From positions 83,413,442-83,477,441 of the forward strand of contig NC_133122.1 of assembly GCF_033568475.1 (NCBI RefSeq): a stretch of DNA of 64,000 bases. The letters run 5' to 3'. Both the position numbers and the translations under genes were made by a program. The DNA is from Henckelia pumila. Its lineage: Eukaryota > Streptophyta > Magnoliopsida > Lamiales > Gesneriaceae. The notes under the pieces were generated by a model that saw only the letters and a list, made by a program, of their open reading frames with translations, made no database searches and was not told where the DNA came from. Positions 50,728-62,525 of the stretch are shown piece by piece (within the stretch, counting starts at the first letter, position 1; every line of letters begins with the position of its first letter).

Positions 50728-52220
50728 GTAGTAGCCCGGTTCCATTTTACAAGATCAGGTGATTTTTAAGCATGTTAAGAAATGTCATATAATTTTGAAA
50801 GTGGCAAAACATGTTTAAGGAGTCATTATTTGATAAAAATAAGTGGAAAATAAGATTCAAAACGTCCGAAAATGATAGGATAGGTCCCGAGGGTCCCAGG
50901 GATCCAAAACCAGTTCGGAAGCATGATAAACAGTTCGGAGCTTCCGAGCAGATCGGAGCTTCTAATCTTGAGATCAGAGATTCCGATCTCAACCAGAAAC
51001 AGGTGTCAAGGAGAATGGAACACGTGGCATGCATGCGCAGATCGGAGCTTCCGATCAGGGGATCGGAGCTTCCGATCGATGTCTATAAATAGGGGTCTGA
51101 ATCCCTCATTTTGAAGTGTGAATTTCCTCTCCTCTCCCAGTAATCGCTCTATTTAAGGGCTTCAAGACTCTTTCTTTAAGAGTTGGAGTAGGAAATAGTA
51201 TATTTTTATAGGGGATAGAGTCTGCAGTAGCATCCAGGCGGCGGAGCTCTGGCGAGGCGTCCAGGGGTCGTAGCTAGGCTATGCCCAGGCTCTGGGGCAT
51301 GCGACATCAATGGGCTGACGACGGACGAAGGTATGGCTTTGGTTCCCTATAGGAAATAGGGAGTAGACTATAGTTTAATTAAGGCTTTTAAAGAATGTTA
51401 GGTGATGTTTGGCATGTTAGGTAATACATGGTAATTATGTATTGTAGTGCTGCATGGTAGGCTTGGACCTAGAGGGGGAGCTTCTAGGATCTGCCTTAGT
51501 AAGGTACGGAAGTATTATTCGAGATATTCAGATTGAGTATGCATGTATTATGTGTTTGCATGGATTATGTGACTACATGTTTTATATGCCTTTATATACA
51601 GCATGTCATGACTGCATGTTGCTTATATGAGCATATCGAGCCTGTATCCTTATGGTATCCTGTACTGGGTTTTTACCCTATCCTGTTAGTAGATGGTTGA
51701 ACACATAGATTTGTGTTAGGTCACCAATATCAGTTGGACACATGAGCTCGTGTCAGGTCACTGATGATTGGTTGGACATGTGTACTTGTGTTAGGTCACT
51801 ATCAGGACATCTGGGTATGTCGGTCACCTCCTGTTGCGACGGCTCAGCATGTCACATACTAAAGACCAAGTTTGTTCTTGATCAAATATTCTTAACCCGA
51901 GTGTCTTGGTACCCTGTTCATTTGCATTCATGCACATTTAATATTGTATACTCATACTCTCGTACTGAGCATGTTAGGCTCAATTCCGGTTGTTTTCCAA
52001 TGGCTGGATGCCCTATTCCATGGGGTAGTTGCAGGTAGTTCTCCCAGGGATAGGGAGGTTAAGTGGTGACTAAGGCTGGATAGCAGAGTTGACCCCTAGA
52101 TTTTGCTTACATGGTATTTGACTTACTTTATTTCCGCAGTTACTCTGATTAAGATTATTTAATGTTTAATTATATGCTTAAGCTTCTGATTAGTAGGTGA
52201 TCATGGTACGGGTCACTACA
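50728..52220 (+). mobile_element. Solo LTR, gypsy family 2, inside RT
   Basis: 1493 bp from TGTAGTAGCCCGG to GGGTCACTACA, flanked by a perfect GATCT duplication (50723-50727 and 52221-52225). TATA box CTATAAATAGGGG at 51084-51096, preceded by short hairpins GATCGGA-GCT-TCCGATC at 51041-51057 and 51060-51076. It has no internal domain, so it is a solo LTR. It splits the RT of the older element at KKDGS. Confidence 0.93.
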
Positions 52221-52225
52221 GATCT

Positions 52226-54782
52226 TGACGTATATGTGTGGATTGTAGAGCTATAAAAAATATTACTATCAAGTATATGCATGCATCCTATTCCTAAACT
52301 AGATGATATGTTGGATGAATTGCATGACTCTAGTATTTTCAGCAAGATTGATCTTAAAAATGGATATCATCAGATTAGGATAAGAGAAAGAGATGAGTGG
52401 CAAACTGAGTTCAAAACAAAGTATAGTTTGTATGAATGGATGATTATGTCTTTTGGTTTGACAAAAATGCACCTAGTACTTTTATGCGTCTAATGAATCA
52501 TGTTTTTCTTGCATATAATGGAAAATTTGTTGTTGTCTATTTTGATGATATATTGGTATATAGCAAGAACTTGGATGATCATGTGGAACACTTGAGATTT
52601 GTACTAGTCACATTGTGTGTTGAACACATATATGCTAATCTGAAAAAGTGTGTGTTTTGTACAAAAGAGCTTGTGTTTCTTGGTTTTGTTGTGAGTGCAC
52701 AAGGTGTAAGAGTGGATGAAGTAAAGGTTAGTGCTATTTGAGATTGGCCGACGCCTACATCGATTGGTCAAGTTTAAAGTTTTTTGGCTTGAAAGATTCT
52801 ATAGGAGGTTTGTGAGCGATTTTAGCACGTTGGCGGCACCTATGACTGCGGTGATTAAGAAAAACATTCTGTTTTACTGGGAAGATGAATAGGAGAAGTC
52901 TTCCAATCTTATTAAGAAAAAGTTAATTAATTCTCCATTATTAGTTTTTCCTGATTTTTCTAACACCTTTGAAATTTAATGTGATTCCTTAGGTGTAGGG
53001 ATCGGAGGAGTGTTGATGCAAGGAGGGAAGCCAGTGGCATATTTCAGCGAGAAGTTGAGTGGAGCAGCGTTGAATTATCCAACGTATGATAATGAGTTTT
53101 ATGCTCTAGTGCGAGTTCTCGAGACGTGGCAACATTACTTGAGGCCAAAAGAGTTCGTGATTCATACGGATCATGAATATTTGAAGCATCTCAAAGGACA
53201 ACAAAAGTTGAATAAGAGACATGCAAAGTGGTGTCATTTGTGGAAACTTTTCCTTATGTCATAAAATACAAGCAGGGCAAGGAAAATGTGGTAGCGGATG
53301 CGTTGTCACGAAGGTACATACTCTTAACTACATTAGATGTTAAGTTTTTGGGTTTTGAACATGAGAAAGAATTGTATTCTAGTGATAGTGAATTTGGTGA
53401 AATGCATAAGTCATGTATGCATAGTCCTCAAGGAAAATTTTATTTTCATGATGGCTACTTGTTTAAGGAAAATAGATTGTGCATTTCTAGAATTTCAATT
53501 AGGGAGTTACTTGTTAGAGAATCGTATGGTGGTGGTTTAATGGGTCATTTTGGTGTGGCTAAAACATATCAAGTTTTGCATGACCATTTTTATTGGCCAC
53601 AAATGAAGCATGATGTAGAGAGAGTTTTTGAGCGGTGTGAGACATGTAAAAGGGTAAAATCTAGATCACAACTGCATGGTTTGTATACTCCACTTCTAGT
53701 ACCTAGTGAATCTTGGGTAGATATTTTTATGGATTTTTTTATTGGGTTACCGAGGTCTAAGAAAGGAATGGATTCTATTTATGTTCTGGTTGATAGGTTT
53801 TCTAAAATGACACATTTTATTGCTTGTCAAAAATCAGATGATGCTTCGCATGTTGCAGATTTATTCTTTAATGAAATTGTTAGATTGCATGGTAGGCCTA
53901 GGAGTATTGTTTTTGATAGGGATACTCAATTTTTAAGTTACTTTTGGAAAACATTGTGGTGTAAACTTGGAACTAAGTTATTGTTTTCTACTAGTTGTCA
54001 TACTCAAATTGATGGACAAACTGAGGTAGTGAATAGAACTTTAGGAACATTGTTACGCTCTATCATTAAAAAGAACTTGAAAAATTAGGAAGAGTGTTTT
54101 TCATTTATTGAATTTGCTTATAATCGTAATGTGCATTCTACTACGAGCTATTCGCCATTTGAAATTGTTTATGGTTTTAACCTATTGACTTTGTTGGATT
54201 TAATGTTTGTACCTATGAGTGAAAGGGTTAACATGGATGGTAAGAAGAAAGCTAAATTTGTTAAGAGCTTGCATGAGAAAGTGCGTGAGAATATTGAGAA
54301 AAAGAATCTGCAGTATACTAAGCAAGCGAACAAAGGAAGAAAGAAGATTCTATTTGAGCCCCGTGATTGGGTTAGGTTGCACTTGAGAAAAGAGCATTTT
54401 TTCTGAGAAGAGGCTTTCAAAGTTGTTGCCTAGAGGGGATGGTCCATTTCAAGTACTTGAGAGAATCAACAAAAATGCCTACAAACTAGATTTGTCATGT
54501 GAGTTTAATGTGAGTAATAGTTTTATTGTTGCTGATCTTTCTTTGTTTGATGTAGGTGGTGAATGAGATTTAAGGACAAATCTTTTTTAAGAAGGGAAGG
54601 ATGATGCGATCGTGGACAACTCGCATGTGGATCGTATTGCGGAGAATGTGAGAGATCCATTAAAGTTGCCAGTCAGACCAGTTACAAGAAGGCGATTTAA
54701 GCAGTTCAAGGAAGCTCTTCAAAATATGTTGATAAATTACCAAGAGAGCGGTGGAATATTTGGAGTTCTTTTCGAGGAAAGT
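52226..54782 (+). pseudogene. Gypsy RT-RNaseH-integrase remainder
   Basis: RT resumes after the solo LTR ([13 protein letters not shown], then [23 protein letters not shown] near 52540). RNase H is at about 52975-53220 with TDHEYLKHL. Integrase follows at 53230-54090 with HFGVAKTY and the DDE core. A C-terminal tail runs to about 54780. Breaks include a stop at 52739-52741, shifts around 52760-52980, a stop at 53262-53264 and another at 54086-54088. Confidence 0.87.
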
Positions 54783-55591
54783 TGTAATGTCCTTGAATTG
54801 CACGGAAGCCTGGAAGAATCAGTGGAATTATCAAATGAGAAATTGGACGACATAACTCGCGCCCCAACGGGAGATTTCCGCACTCAAGCGCGAGTTGCAA
54901 TTCCAGTAGCATCAAGTTTCGGGCACGCTCGAGCGAGCGTTTTGCGCCCTCCAGCGCGAGACGAATTCCATAGAGTGCCTTAATCTGGCGTTCTCGAGCG
55001 GGACTGACTTGCGCTCCAGCGCGAGATCGGCGATTGCACATAGTTGGGGTGTTTGTGTATGTGCAGGATTTTGCTAGTATTTTATTATACTATTTATTTT
55101 AAGTATTTTGGTTTATTTGGAAACTTTTCCATGATATCTTTTGATATATTTGGTATTATTTTATATTATTTTGAGATGTAATATATATAGAACAATTACA
55201 TTCATTGTTGAACACAACAGATTAATTTGATTATTTATTTTTTCAGTCTAAAATTCTCTCAAGAATTTTATTGAAGCTTATGCTTTGTTCTAAATCAAAC
55301 TTATCAAAGTTATTAAACTTTGTGGCGTTTGTCAATTGTTCTTCATTGAAGATTGTCAAATACAAGTAATCTGAAGGTCTCAATGAATTCAATTGTTTTC
55401 GTAATTTTTATTACTAGTCGTTCATCGATTAAATATGAAAATTTAATTCTATCTTTTGTTATTTTTCCATGAGATTATACTTGTCTTAAAAAAATCGAAA
55501 ACATCAATTGAGTCTTGTGTTTAATTAATCTGAGGGAACAAATTGGTTTATTTTCGTGTTTGCTTTTCATTAATCAACCAGGTTCACATCA
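54783..55591 (+). repeat. 3' LTR of the decayed gypsy element
   Basis: About 809 bp from TGTAATGTCC to GGTTCACATCA. It carries three clustered GC-rich inverted repeats built from CTCGCGC, CTCGAGCG and CCAGCGCGAG (54858-55026). Boundaries inferred from TG/CA and the end of the coding tail. Confidence 0.65.
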
Positions 55592-55599
55592 ACAAGTCC

Positions 55600-56225
55600 C
55601 ATAGTACCTCTCTATCACCCGGACCTCGAGTATAAAGCTAAAAACACTAATAATATACACTGATACACAATTACACCTCAAACACACACTCAATTGTGAG
55701 AAATTCATGACCTATTTAAAGGTGAAGTTCGGACGGTCCAATCCCTAGTTCGAGAGGTCTGAACTCTCATGCTTTCAACGTCTCCGAACATCCCTGATCG
55801 AAAGCTCTGATCTGATTTTCGGAAGTTACGATCCTCTTCGGAAGCTCTGAATTCCCACTTCGAAAGCTCCGATATGCATGAATTTCCTCGTATCCGTACA
55901 CTTTTGACACGTCAATAGTGCGCATAGCCTATCAAACTTCGAAAGGTTCGATCTCACATTTGGACGTTTCGATCTCATCCTATGCTTCTGAACAACATCC
56001 TGTCCATCCAAACAATTCGGATCTTTCGAAATCCCTTGACTCAAGTTTGGTTCTTCCAAACTGCCTGAATTCTTATTGTCCTACGTACCATTTCTGAAAA
56101 TTCGGGAGTCAATTTTCCACTTGGTTTTATCATATTAAAACCCTTTAATTATGTTTACTACTTTACACATGCTTAGCTAATTTAATCACGCAAAACAGAT
56201 TTCGAGTTAGTATGCGGTTTTGGTG
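55600..56225 (-). repeat. Gypsy family 2 LTR fragment
   Basis: Minus-strand sense: a TATA-like TTTAAATAGG reads from about 55721 to 55711. Upstream (55722-56050) lie repeated, partly decayed TTCGGA-type hairpins as in the other family 2 LTRs. The inner end near GATTTCGAGTTAG resembles 13680-13700. Termini are lost. Confidence 0.6.
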
Positions 56226-57038
56226 AAACCTAGAATTCTATCATCGAAATCTAATCAAACTCAATTAAAAATAGTTGGGATGTTAGATTTATATATGATT
56301 TTTTTATTCTAAAAATATATTAATAATTAATTTAGGGAATTTCAGTGTGATTTTGCAAGAATTTGATAATTAATTGGATTTTAACATTTGTCTACTTGGT
56401 AGAGTTTAGTATCGTTGTATGTCTTAGTCTTTTATTTGAATCATTCCTCGATCATTAACTACCGGTAGCTTTAATAGAAAATTTCCGTAGTTAATTAATT
56501 TATATTAATAATTTTATCCTCGGATTTTATTTATTTTTTCTAGTGTAGGTTAAGTTATTAAAATTCTAGTATTTGAATATTTGTCTATGTGGAATCGACT
56601 CAGAAATCTAATACGACTATATTATAAATTTACCTAATATATTTTTTTTAGTTTTCCCAACCAAAATTATCGATCAACCGTCAAAATCAAAACTCAGCAC
56701 AATTTTTTTAATAGCGAGACAATTTTGGCCGATCTTTTAACTCTCTTTGTATATAAATTTTGATAGTTTAATGAATGATATTATTAATTTGTGCATTCTG
56801 TTTTTGTACATTTATGAATTTGAATCAGCTAAATCCAAACAATCTGCTGATCTTTTAACTCTCTTTGTATATAAATTTTAATCAAGTAAAAGTTTAATAG
56901 AAGTTACAGTAATCATTAAACTTTATCATAAAAGAGAACCATCAATAAAGAATATTGTATTTATTAATTAAATATTATAAAAATGAAGATTAAAGTACAG
57001 TGATTAGTGAATATAAAATGGAAAAATATTAGAACATA

Positions 57039-57132
<94 letters not shown>

Positions 57133-57223
57133 TAAGGGCAACTTGTAGATAACTCCCTAAATCAAACATAACTTTCAATTTACTCCCTATATTTGTCTTT
57201 TCGAAAATGCCCTTGTCGTTATT
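56226..57223. other. AT-rich intergenic DNA with (TAA)n
   Basis: No gene seen. A sentence of about 38 bp ending TTTAACTCTCTTTGTATAT occurs at about 56725-56760 and again near 56845-56880. A long (TAA)n microsatellite occupies 57038-57132, close to the edge of the viral insertion. Confidence 0.7.
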
Positions 57224-58645
57224 TTAATCATTATTATTTCTTGAATTATCAAATGTGGAATCGGATTCAAAATCTGATTCACTTGATTCATCAAGATAAT
57301 AAATATTTTCATCATCAGATGAAAATTCAATTGTTTCTACGGGATAGAATCCAATAGTATATATTTTTTCAAGAAGTTTAATTTTATTTTTCTTTTCGTT
57401 TCATTTTGGACATTCATTCGCATAATGTCCTTCTTCGTTGTACAACCAACATGTGCAATTCTTTCTTTTACCCTTTGGGCAATGTGGTTTTTTGTTATCA
57501 AACTTTTTATAAAATTTTTTTTTATAAGGTTTTCTGAAGAAATTTTTTTTTAATTTCTTTTTTTTATAGGGAATAAATTTCTTATTAAAAGATTTATAAG
57601 GTTTATTAAATTTATTCTGTTTCTGTCGTTTTAAATATTTGTATGACATGTTTGTTTTGCAACCGTATTTTTTTACTGTGAATTCCATTTTATCACAACA
57701 AAGTTTATTGTTTTGTTTGTAGGATTTAGAGATTCTTTTATTTAGTGTTACTTCATGACATTTCTTTGTTATTATGTCTTTGATGAATTTAATAGCTCCT
57801 CCTAAAGTTTTAGCATAAGGACTAGTTAAGAATTCATCTTTACTGTGTATAGGTATATTAGGTATCTTATTAAAGATACTTAGTTTATAATGTTCTTTTT
57901 TATCAGCATCTATCAATTGATAATAGTTTGTTTCATAATCACAAATAAATTCTTCTAAGTAACATAAATTGCATAATTTAATATTATCTAATATAAAGAT
58001 TGCTCTATTTTGTTCTATATTCTTAGCTACCAAATTAGCATCATTATTAGAAACTCCTAAAAATTCTTGATACAAGGCATCAACAAATAGTTCGAAATAT
58101 CGATGTCCTGTCATTCCTTGTGGTAGATTAGTAATTACTAGGTTTTCAGCCCAAGTTCTTACTGCTCCTACCAGTGTCATTTTTATCATCCCATGAGTTA
58201 AAACTTAAATATTCTCACTTTTGTCTAATAATGGTGTTAATTGAATTTGTACTGATAGTTCATTTGCCCAATGATCTATCTTTGATTTTCTTTCTTTGGC
58301 TGTTGAACATCCTAAATCTAAGATATTTTGTTTCACAAATCCTGATGTTTTTGATTCTCTAAGAATATCTCTAACATCTTTATAAGATCCAGAGTATTGG
58401 TCTCTGTTATATTTAAATTCTTCATCATCTCTTCCACCACTACCTTCTACATTCGTTCGTAGGTTTAATCGTGGTCTAGAATCATCTTCAGATTCCGATT
58501 CTGAAATATTCATATCTCTGTATTGTTCTGAGTCCTGATGTGAATGATATAATTCTAAATGATATAATTCTTCTGTATTTACTCCTATTTGTTCAAAATC
58601 AGATGAATCGGTTTCACTAAACATCTCCATACTTATATTTTCCAT
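57224..58645 (-). pseudogene. Endogenous caulimovirid coat protein, two stops
   Basis: One frame of 474 codons from ATG 58645 to the stop at 57226-57224, interrupted by a TAA at 58207-58205 and a TGA at 57403-57401. It has an acidic N-terminal third, a central capsid core, a lysine-rich stretch (about 57480-57620), a retroviral-type zinc finger near 57405-57455 and an acidic C-terminus after the second stop. In the finger the second cysteine position is tyrosine. Size and layout match caulimovirid capsid proteins. It overlaps the end of the preceding ORF. Confidence 0.87.
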
Positions 58646-58910
58646 AACTAAGGGGATTTCTATACCATGATTCAATTTTGAATGGTGGTTCTTCTTTCAT
58701 TTTTCTTTTTCCTTTATCTATTGGAAGAACTTCCTTAAGATAGTTTAATATTTCATTACTATGTCTTTCTTGTTCAATTATTAATCTAGTCGTTGCTAAA
58801 TCAATATATTCTTTGAAATTCTTCTCTAATTCTTGTATTGATAGATTGATCTTATTAATATTATTTTCTAAATCTTCTAGATCTTTTTCTAATTTTATTA
58901 AGGGCATCAT
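58617..58910 (-). CDS. Small coiled-coil ORF, virion-associated-protein-like
   Basis: 97 codons, intact. The N-terminal half has regular leucine/isoleucine heptads typical of a coiled coil, and the C-terminus is basic. In caulimoviruses a short protein with this plan, placed between movement and coat genes, decorates virions; identity here rests on position and shape, not on residue similarity. Its ATG overlaps the stop of the movement gene by four bases, and its 3' end overlaps the coat frame, as in a compact polycistronic RNA. Confidence 0.55.
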   Translation of the reverse strand: MMPLIKLEKDLEDLENNINKINLSIQELEKNFKEYIDLATTRLIIEQERHSNEILNYLKEVLPIDKGKRKMKEEPPFKIESWYRNPLSYGKYKYGDV

Positions 58911-59857
58911 TGCGATGAGGTTGACTCATTAACAATAGCTTGTTTAATTTTAAGAATATTTTGATTCATGGTTCCAATCTTATCAAGAATATCTTCATCA
59001 TTTCTAGCAAATGATAATGATCTTCTTGGTACAGACTGTTTTGTGATTTGGAGGTCATCTGAACTCCATCTTTTATAGGGATTTATTTCTTCAATAAATG
59101 CTTTTCGAGGGTGTTCAATTCTTGTAATATTTTCAAACATACTTTCAACAAAAATAGTTGGTTTTGTTGAAATTATTCATGTTTGAGAATTATTACTTAT
59201 TGCTAAACCGAAAACATAGTTTATATTGATCGGATGGTTTTTTGTTAACATAAGATTATTTCTATAAAAGTAATAATCTAATGTTAAAACGTCATTTATG
59301 TTTTTATCAAAAAGAGATATATTGTATTGTGGATAAATACAAAATTTCATCTTTTTGTAACATAAATTTCCTTCAATTTTTCCAAGGATAGAATCCTCGA
59401 AATTACGTATTCTTTTGTCACGAACTGTTATTTCAATTGGTGTATCTATTCCTTCTCGGTAGTGAGCTGATATTATTATTTCAATTCCTTCGATATGAAC
59501 ATATTTCAGTTCAGATCGTTCTTTTTCACTGGCTTTTGCCATGATGATATTAATATCTTGAGTTGTTAATAACTTCAGAGTATTAGATCTTGATTCGTTA
59601 TTTATTTTACAAGATCGTTCTTTTGTACGAATCGAATAATAAATTAAATTTTTCCTGGGATTAATAAAATTTGAAATTTTACTTAGTATTCCTGGTTGGT
59701 CTATTAGATTTGTTTTTGAATTAGAAAACCCTGTCTTCTGTATTTCAGCAAACTTGCTTTGATTGAATATAATATTCAAATTATACTCTTGGTTTTCTTC
59801 AGATTCTTCAGATTCATCGACCAGGTTGTTTTGATTTGGAATTGTTACTTCTGTCAT
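58907..59857 (-). pseudogene. Endogenous caulimovirid movement protein, one stop
   Basis: A frame of 317 codons interrupted by one stop at 59179-59177. The part before the stop shows the 30K-superfamily movement protein core (beta-rich, with the conserved Asp/Gly-containing region around 59430-59240). The 77-codon piece after the stop is in the same frame and looks like the C-terminal region. The total length fits caulimovirid movement proteins, which line plasmodesmatal tubules. The start lies two bases after the previous ORF's stop. Confidence 0.8.
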
Positions 59858-59858
59858 T

Positions 59859-60071
59859 TTAACAGATGATAGAACTTCTTAATTTTCTTAAGGTTATTAA
59901 AAGCCTTTTTGTCGAATCTATCTGTTCTAATAAATTCTGAAAATCTTCGAAACTATCAATTGAAGATTGACAATTTTTAAGATGTTTCAAATTGTTTTCA
60001 CAATTTTCTATATCAAAATTTATATTTTGAGAATATAAATTAAAGATATTCATTTTTGTATTTTCATACAT
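59859..60071 (-). CDS. Small ORF before the movement gene
   Basis: 70 codons, intact, no domain recognised. It sits between primer site and movement gene, like the first small ORF of caulimoviruses. It may only help reinitiation of translation. Coding status uncertain. Confidence 0.45.
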   Translation of the reverse strand: MYENTKMNIFNLYSQNINFDIENCENNLKHLKNCQSSIDSFEDFQNLLEQIDSTKRLLITLRKLRSSIIC

Positions 60072-60367
60072 TTTTCATTTAGTAAAAATTGTTAATTTTA
60101 TTATTTTATTTTTGTTGATCGGATTTCGATAACAAAGTTTGTTCTTATTCATAACATATTGTTATGTCTTCAATTTCATCGTTTTCAGAAATTTGAATTA
60201 TCATTTTCCAGTTGCTTGAAAAATGTTCTTTTTTATGATTTTTGAAATAAAAGGTTTGGAGATCTTTTATTTTATTCGTAAATCTTTTAGTAAGATTATT
60301 TTATCAAATAAATTTGTAATCTTAATATCTAAAGTTAATCCAGGCATTAATAATTTGCTTTATTTAA

Positions 60368-60379
60368 GCTCTGATACCA
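60368..60379 (-). other. Caulimovirid primer-binding site
   Basis: The minus strand reads TGGTATCAGAGC, a perfect 12-base complement of the initiator methionine tRNA 3' end, used to start minus-strand DNA in all Caulimoviridae. It lies about 610 bases downstream of the presumed transcript start. Confidence 0.9.
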
Positions 60380-61157
60380 GGTTGCGGAATTCTTCAAATT
60401 CTTATGAATTTTTTTATTCATGGATTTACAGATCTGATTCATGGATTTTCAGATCAGATAAATGTTTTCATATTAGTTTGGTTCCATTCATGGATTATTA
60501 ATACAAATTTTAGTTGATAAATTGATTCAAATATGGTTAAATCAGAAGTATTTAAACGATATTCACGAAATGTATCATATTCATGATCATCTTCTATTTC
60601 GAACCAGTTTTTTATTATTAATCTTCCATTTCTTATAAAGGATGATGACATGATTAATGTTGACTATTTCTTTGAATTAAGGGCTGCAGGAGGTTTAGGA
60701 AGGTTACCTTGTTTGAATGAATCTTGGTTTTGAGCAGAGGCCAAATCCTTGCTTTCCCTTAACGATCACTTGATCAACTGGTACTTGTTCTATGGATCTT
60801 CAGGTTTACTCTTAACCATGAATATTCAATTATTGGTTTCCAACCTTATCCTCCTTACGCCCTGCTTGTTTAGTTATTAGCCATAAGGCTTATTTTGTTT
60901 CTGATTTTATGTTTCTTAGTTTTCATACGTCTTGTATGAACCAGATTGTAAGAAACTTTAAGAAGAGAGAGATACTCAAACTTTACTTACTTCTTTACAG
61001 CACAAAACATCTCCTTTTATAGGCGTAGAGAAACGCATACATAATTAAAAATAAAAGAAATGAGGGGGACCACCCGATACTATATAATGGAAACAGCTCA
61101 TTTTACATCTGAGTGGATGCCTTTAACATGTGGTGTGGTCCACGATTTCATTTGTTT
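60380..61157 (-). promoter_or_regulatory. Pregenomic promoter and long leader
   Basis: A TATA box (minus strand CTATAAAAGGAG) lies at about 61011-61022, so transcription would start near 60990 and run to lower coordinates. The leader of about 900 bases contains short ORFs and the primer site, and an AATAAA on the minus strand near 60409-60415 could be the poly(A) signal. The layout matches the 35S-type promoter and leader. Current activity unknown. Confidence 0.65.
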
Positions 61158-62351
61158 TTACATTGTGTCACTCTCTGAATCACTGGTGCATTCGGACCAT
61201 TTATTTATTGGTTTGTCTTCTTTGACAGCTGGTTTGTCCTCTTTGACATCTGCTTCTTCTGTCTGAATGGGTTGGCAATGTCCACATTTTTGAGTGGATA
61301 TCATTGTTCTTAGTTTTTGACATAATATTTGTTGGGTTTCTCGGGTCATGTCAACTCTTGCTTCATAGATTGGAGCTTCGAATTGAGCTAACATGGCTTG
61401 TTCTTTCTTTTGGATTGTCTCCTTGTGTCCAGTGGTTAATAAAATTTTACTGGTTGCAAAATTTATTTTAACCTTTGAGTTTCCATCAATCTTTTCTGTC
61501 TTTGAGATCATATCAATCAATGTCTTTATTCTTATCTCAGGAAGTGTTGAGATATCCATTACTGGTTTCTCTTAATTTGATCCTTCGAATAAGAACTTGT
61601 CTTTTTGTTTTCGACATTGAATATATACCATTGGTTGATAGAATTTGTTATCATCCCAATCTGGAAGGGTTGAGTGAATACTCAATGTTAATACTGGATC
61701 GTCCTTAAAGACTGCTTTCTTGAACTGAATGATACTATTTCTCAACTGATATGGAAATAGTTCTATTTTTTGATTGTTGGGACTGACTTCCAATCCACTT
61801 AATAATCCATTTGAAAAGAATCTTGCGACTTCATGCGCTGGAGCACCTTGCAGTGTTCTTGCTCTTGATATGCTCTGTGTGTCATAAGTTTGTAGCCAAG
61901 ATTCTGCAGATGGTTTGGCTATTCTCAAATAGTTTAGTGTTTCAAAGAATTCAGTCTTGAGTTTTTCTGAAAAATTTGTTTTCTCAAAAATTGGTTTTTG
62001 TGGTCGCTGATTGACCATCTTTCTTTCTTTCTTTTCAAGGGCACTTTTAAACGTCCTTTCTTCTTTTTTATTTTTCTCGGTGCTGGCTGTGTCCATCGGT
62101 TCTTTTTTCTTTTATTTTTCTTTGTCAGTGTTGGCTGTGACCACTGACTGTTTCTCTTTTATCTCCATTATTTTGTCAAATGGAGTTGCCATTTTGATTG
62201 GTGTTCTTGGTGAGGATGATGATGATGAATTTATCATCTTTTCTTCTGTCCTTTGAATTTTTCTACTCAAATTCCTTTCTTTTAGTTGAAGAATTTGAAT
62301 TTCCTCATGCAATTCAATCAATTGTTCTTTTAATTGACTTAATTGCTCCAT
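61158..62351 (-). pseudogene. Endogenous caulimovirid transactivator/inclusion protein
   Basis: 398 codons in one frame from ATG 62351, interrupted by stops at 62114-62112 and 61574-61572. The N-terminus is a charged coiled coil; the middle (about 61960-61600) resembles the conserved core of caulimovirid inclusion-body proteins; a cysteine/histidine cluster near 61290-61270 lies in the C-terminal part. In living viruses it forms virus factories and allows reinitiation on polycistronic RNA. Placement after polymerase and before the large promoter fits. Confidence 0.72.
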
Positions 62352-62375
62352 CTTGATTATACTCTGCACAAGAAA

Positions 62376-62400
62376 ACATATTTATATATATAATGGTTAG
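62376..62400 (-). promoter_or_regulatory. TATA-rich candidate 19S-type promoter
   Basis: The minus strand reads TTATATATATAAATATG at about 62394-62378, 25-40 bases before the transactivator ATG. Caulimoviruses express this gene from its own promoter in this position (family knowledge). Only the TATA-like string supports it here. Confidence 0.4.
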
Positions 62401-62525
62401 TAAAATAACTCTTTTCGTGAGTAATTCGGATAGTTTTATTATGCGTATCATTGCATTTATAAATTCTTTTGCAAGAATTGAATCAATCTTAAATTGATTA
62501 TTTTACTCAAAGAGTAATTTATGTT

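Larger units (their letters stand above)
48585..55591 (+). mobile_element. Decayed Ty3/gypsy element with nested insertions
   Basis: Gag, protease, RT, RNase H, integrase and a C-terminal tail are followed by a 3' LTR, all + strand. A 5' LTR is absent: gag starts directly after the FLA fragment. A MULE-like MITE (49466-49781) and a solo LTR (50728-52220) are inserted. The lineage differs from the Tekay-like elements and I cannot place it firmly. Confidence 0.85.

Noticed and set aside
54612..54983. 123-codon + strand frame as a host gene
   Set aside because: Its first half is the C-terminal tail of the gypsy polyprotein and its second half reads into the LTR hairpins.
58907..59140. 77-codon frame as a separate viral gene
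   Set aside because: It is in the same frame as the movement protein and follows a single stop, so it is better read as the C-terminal part of that gene.
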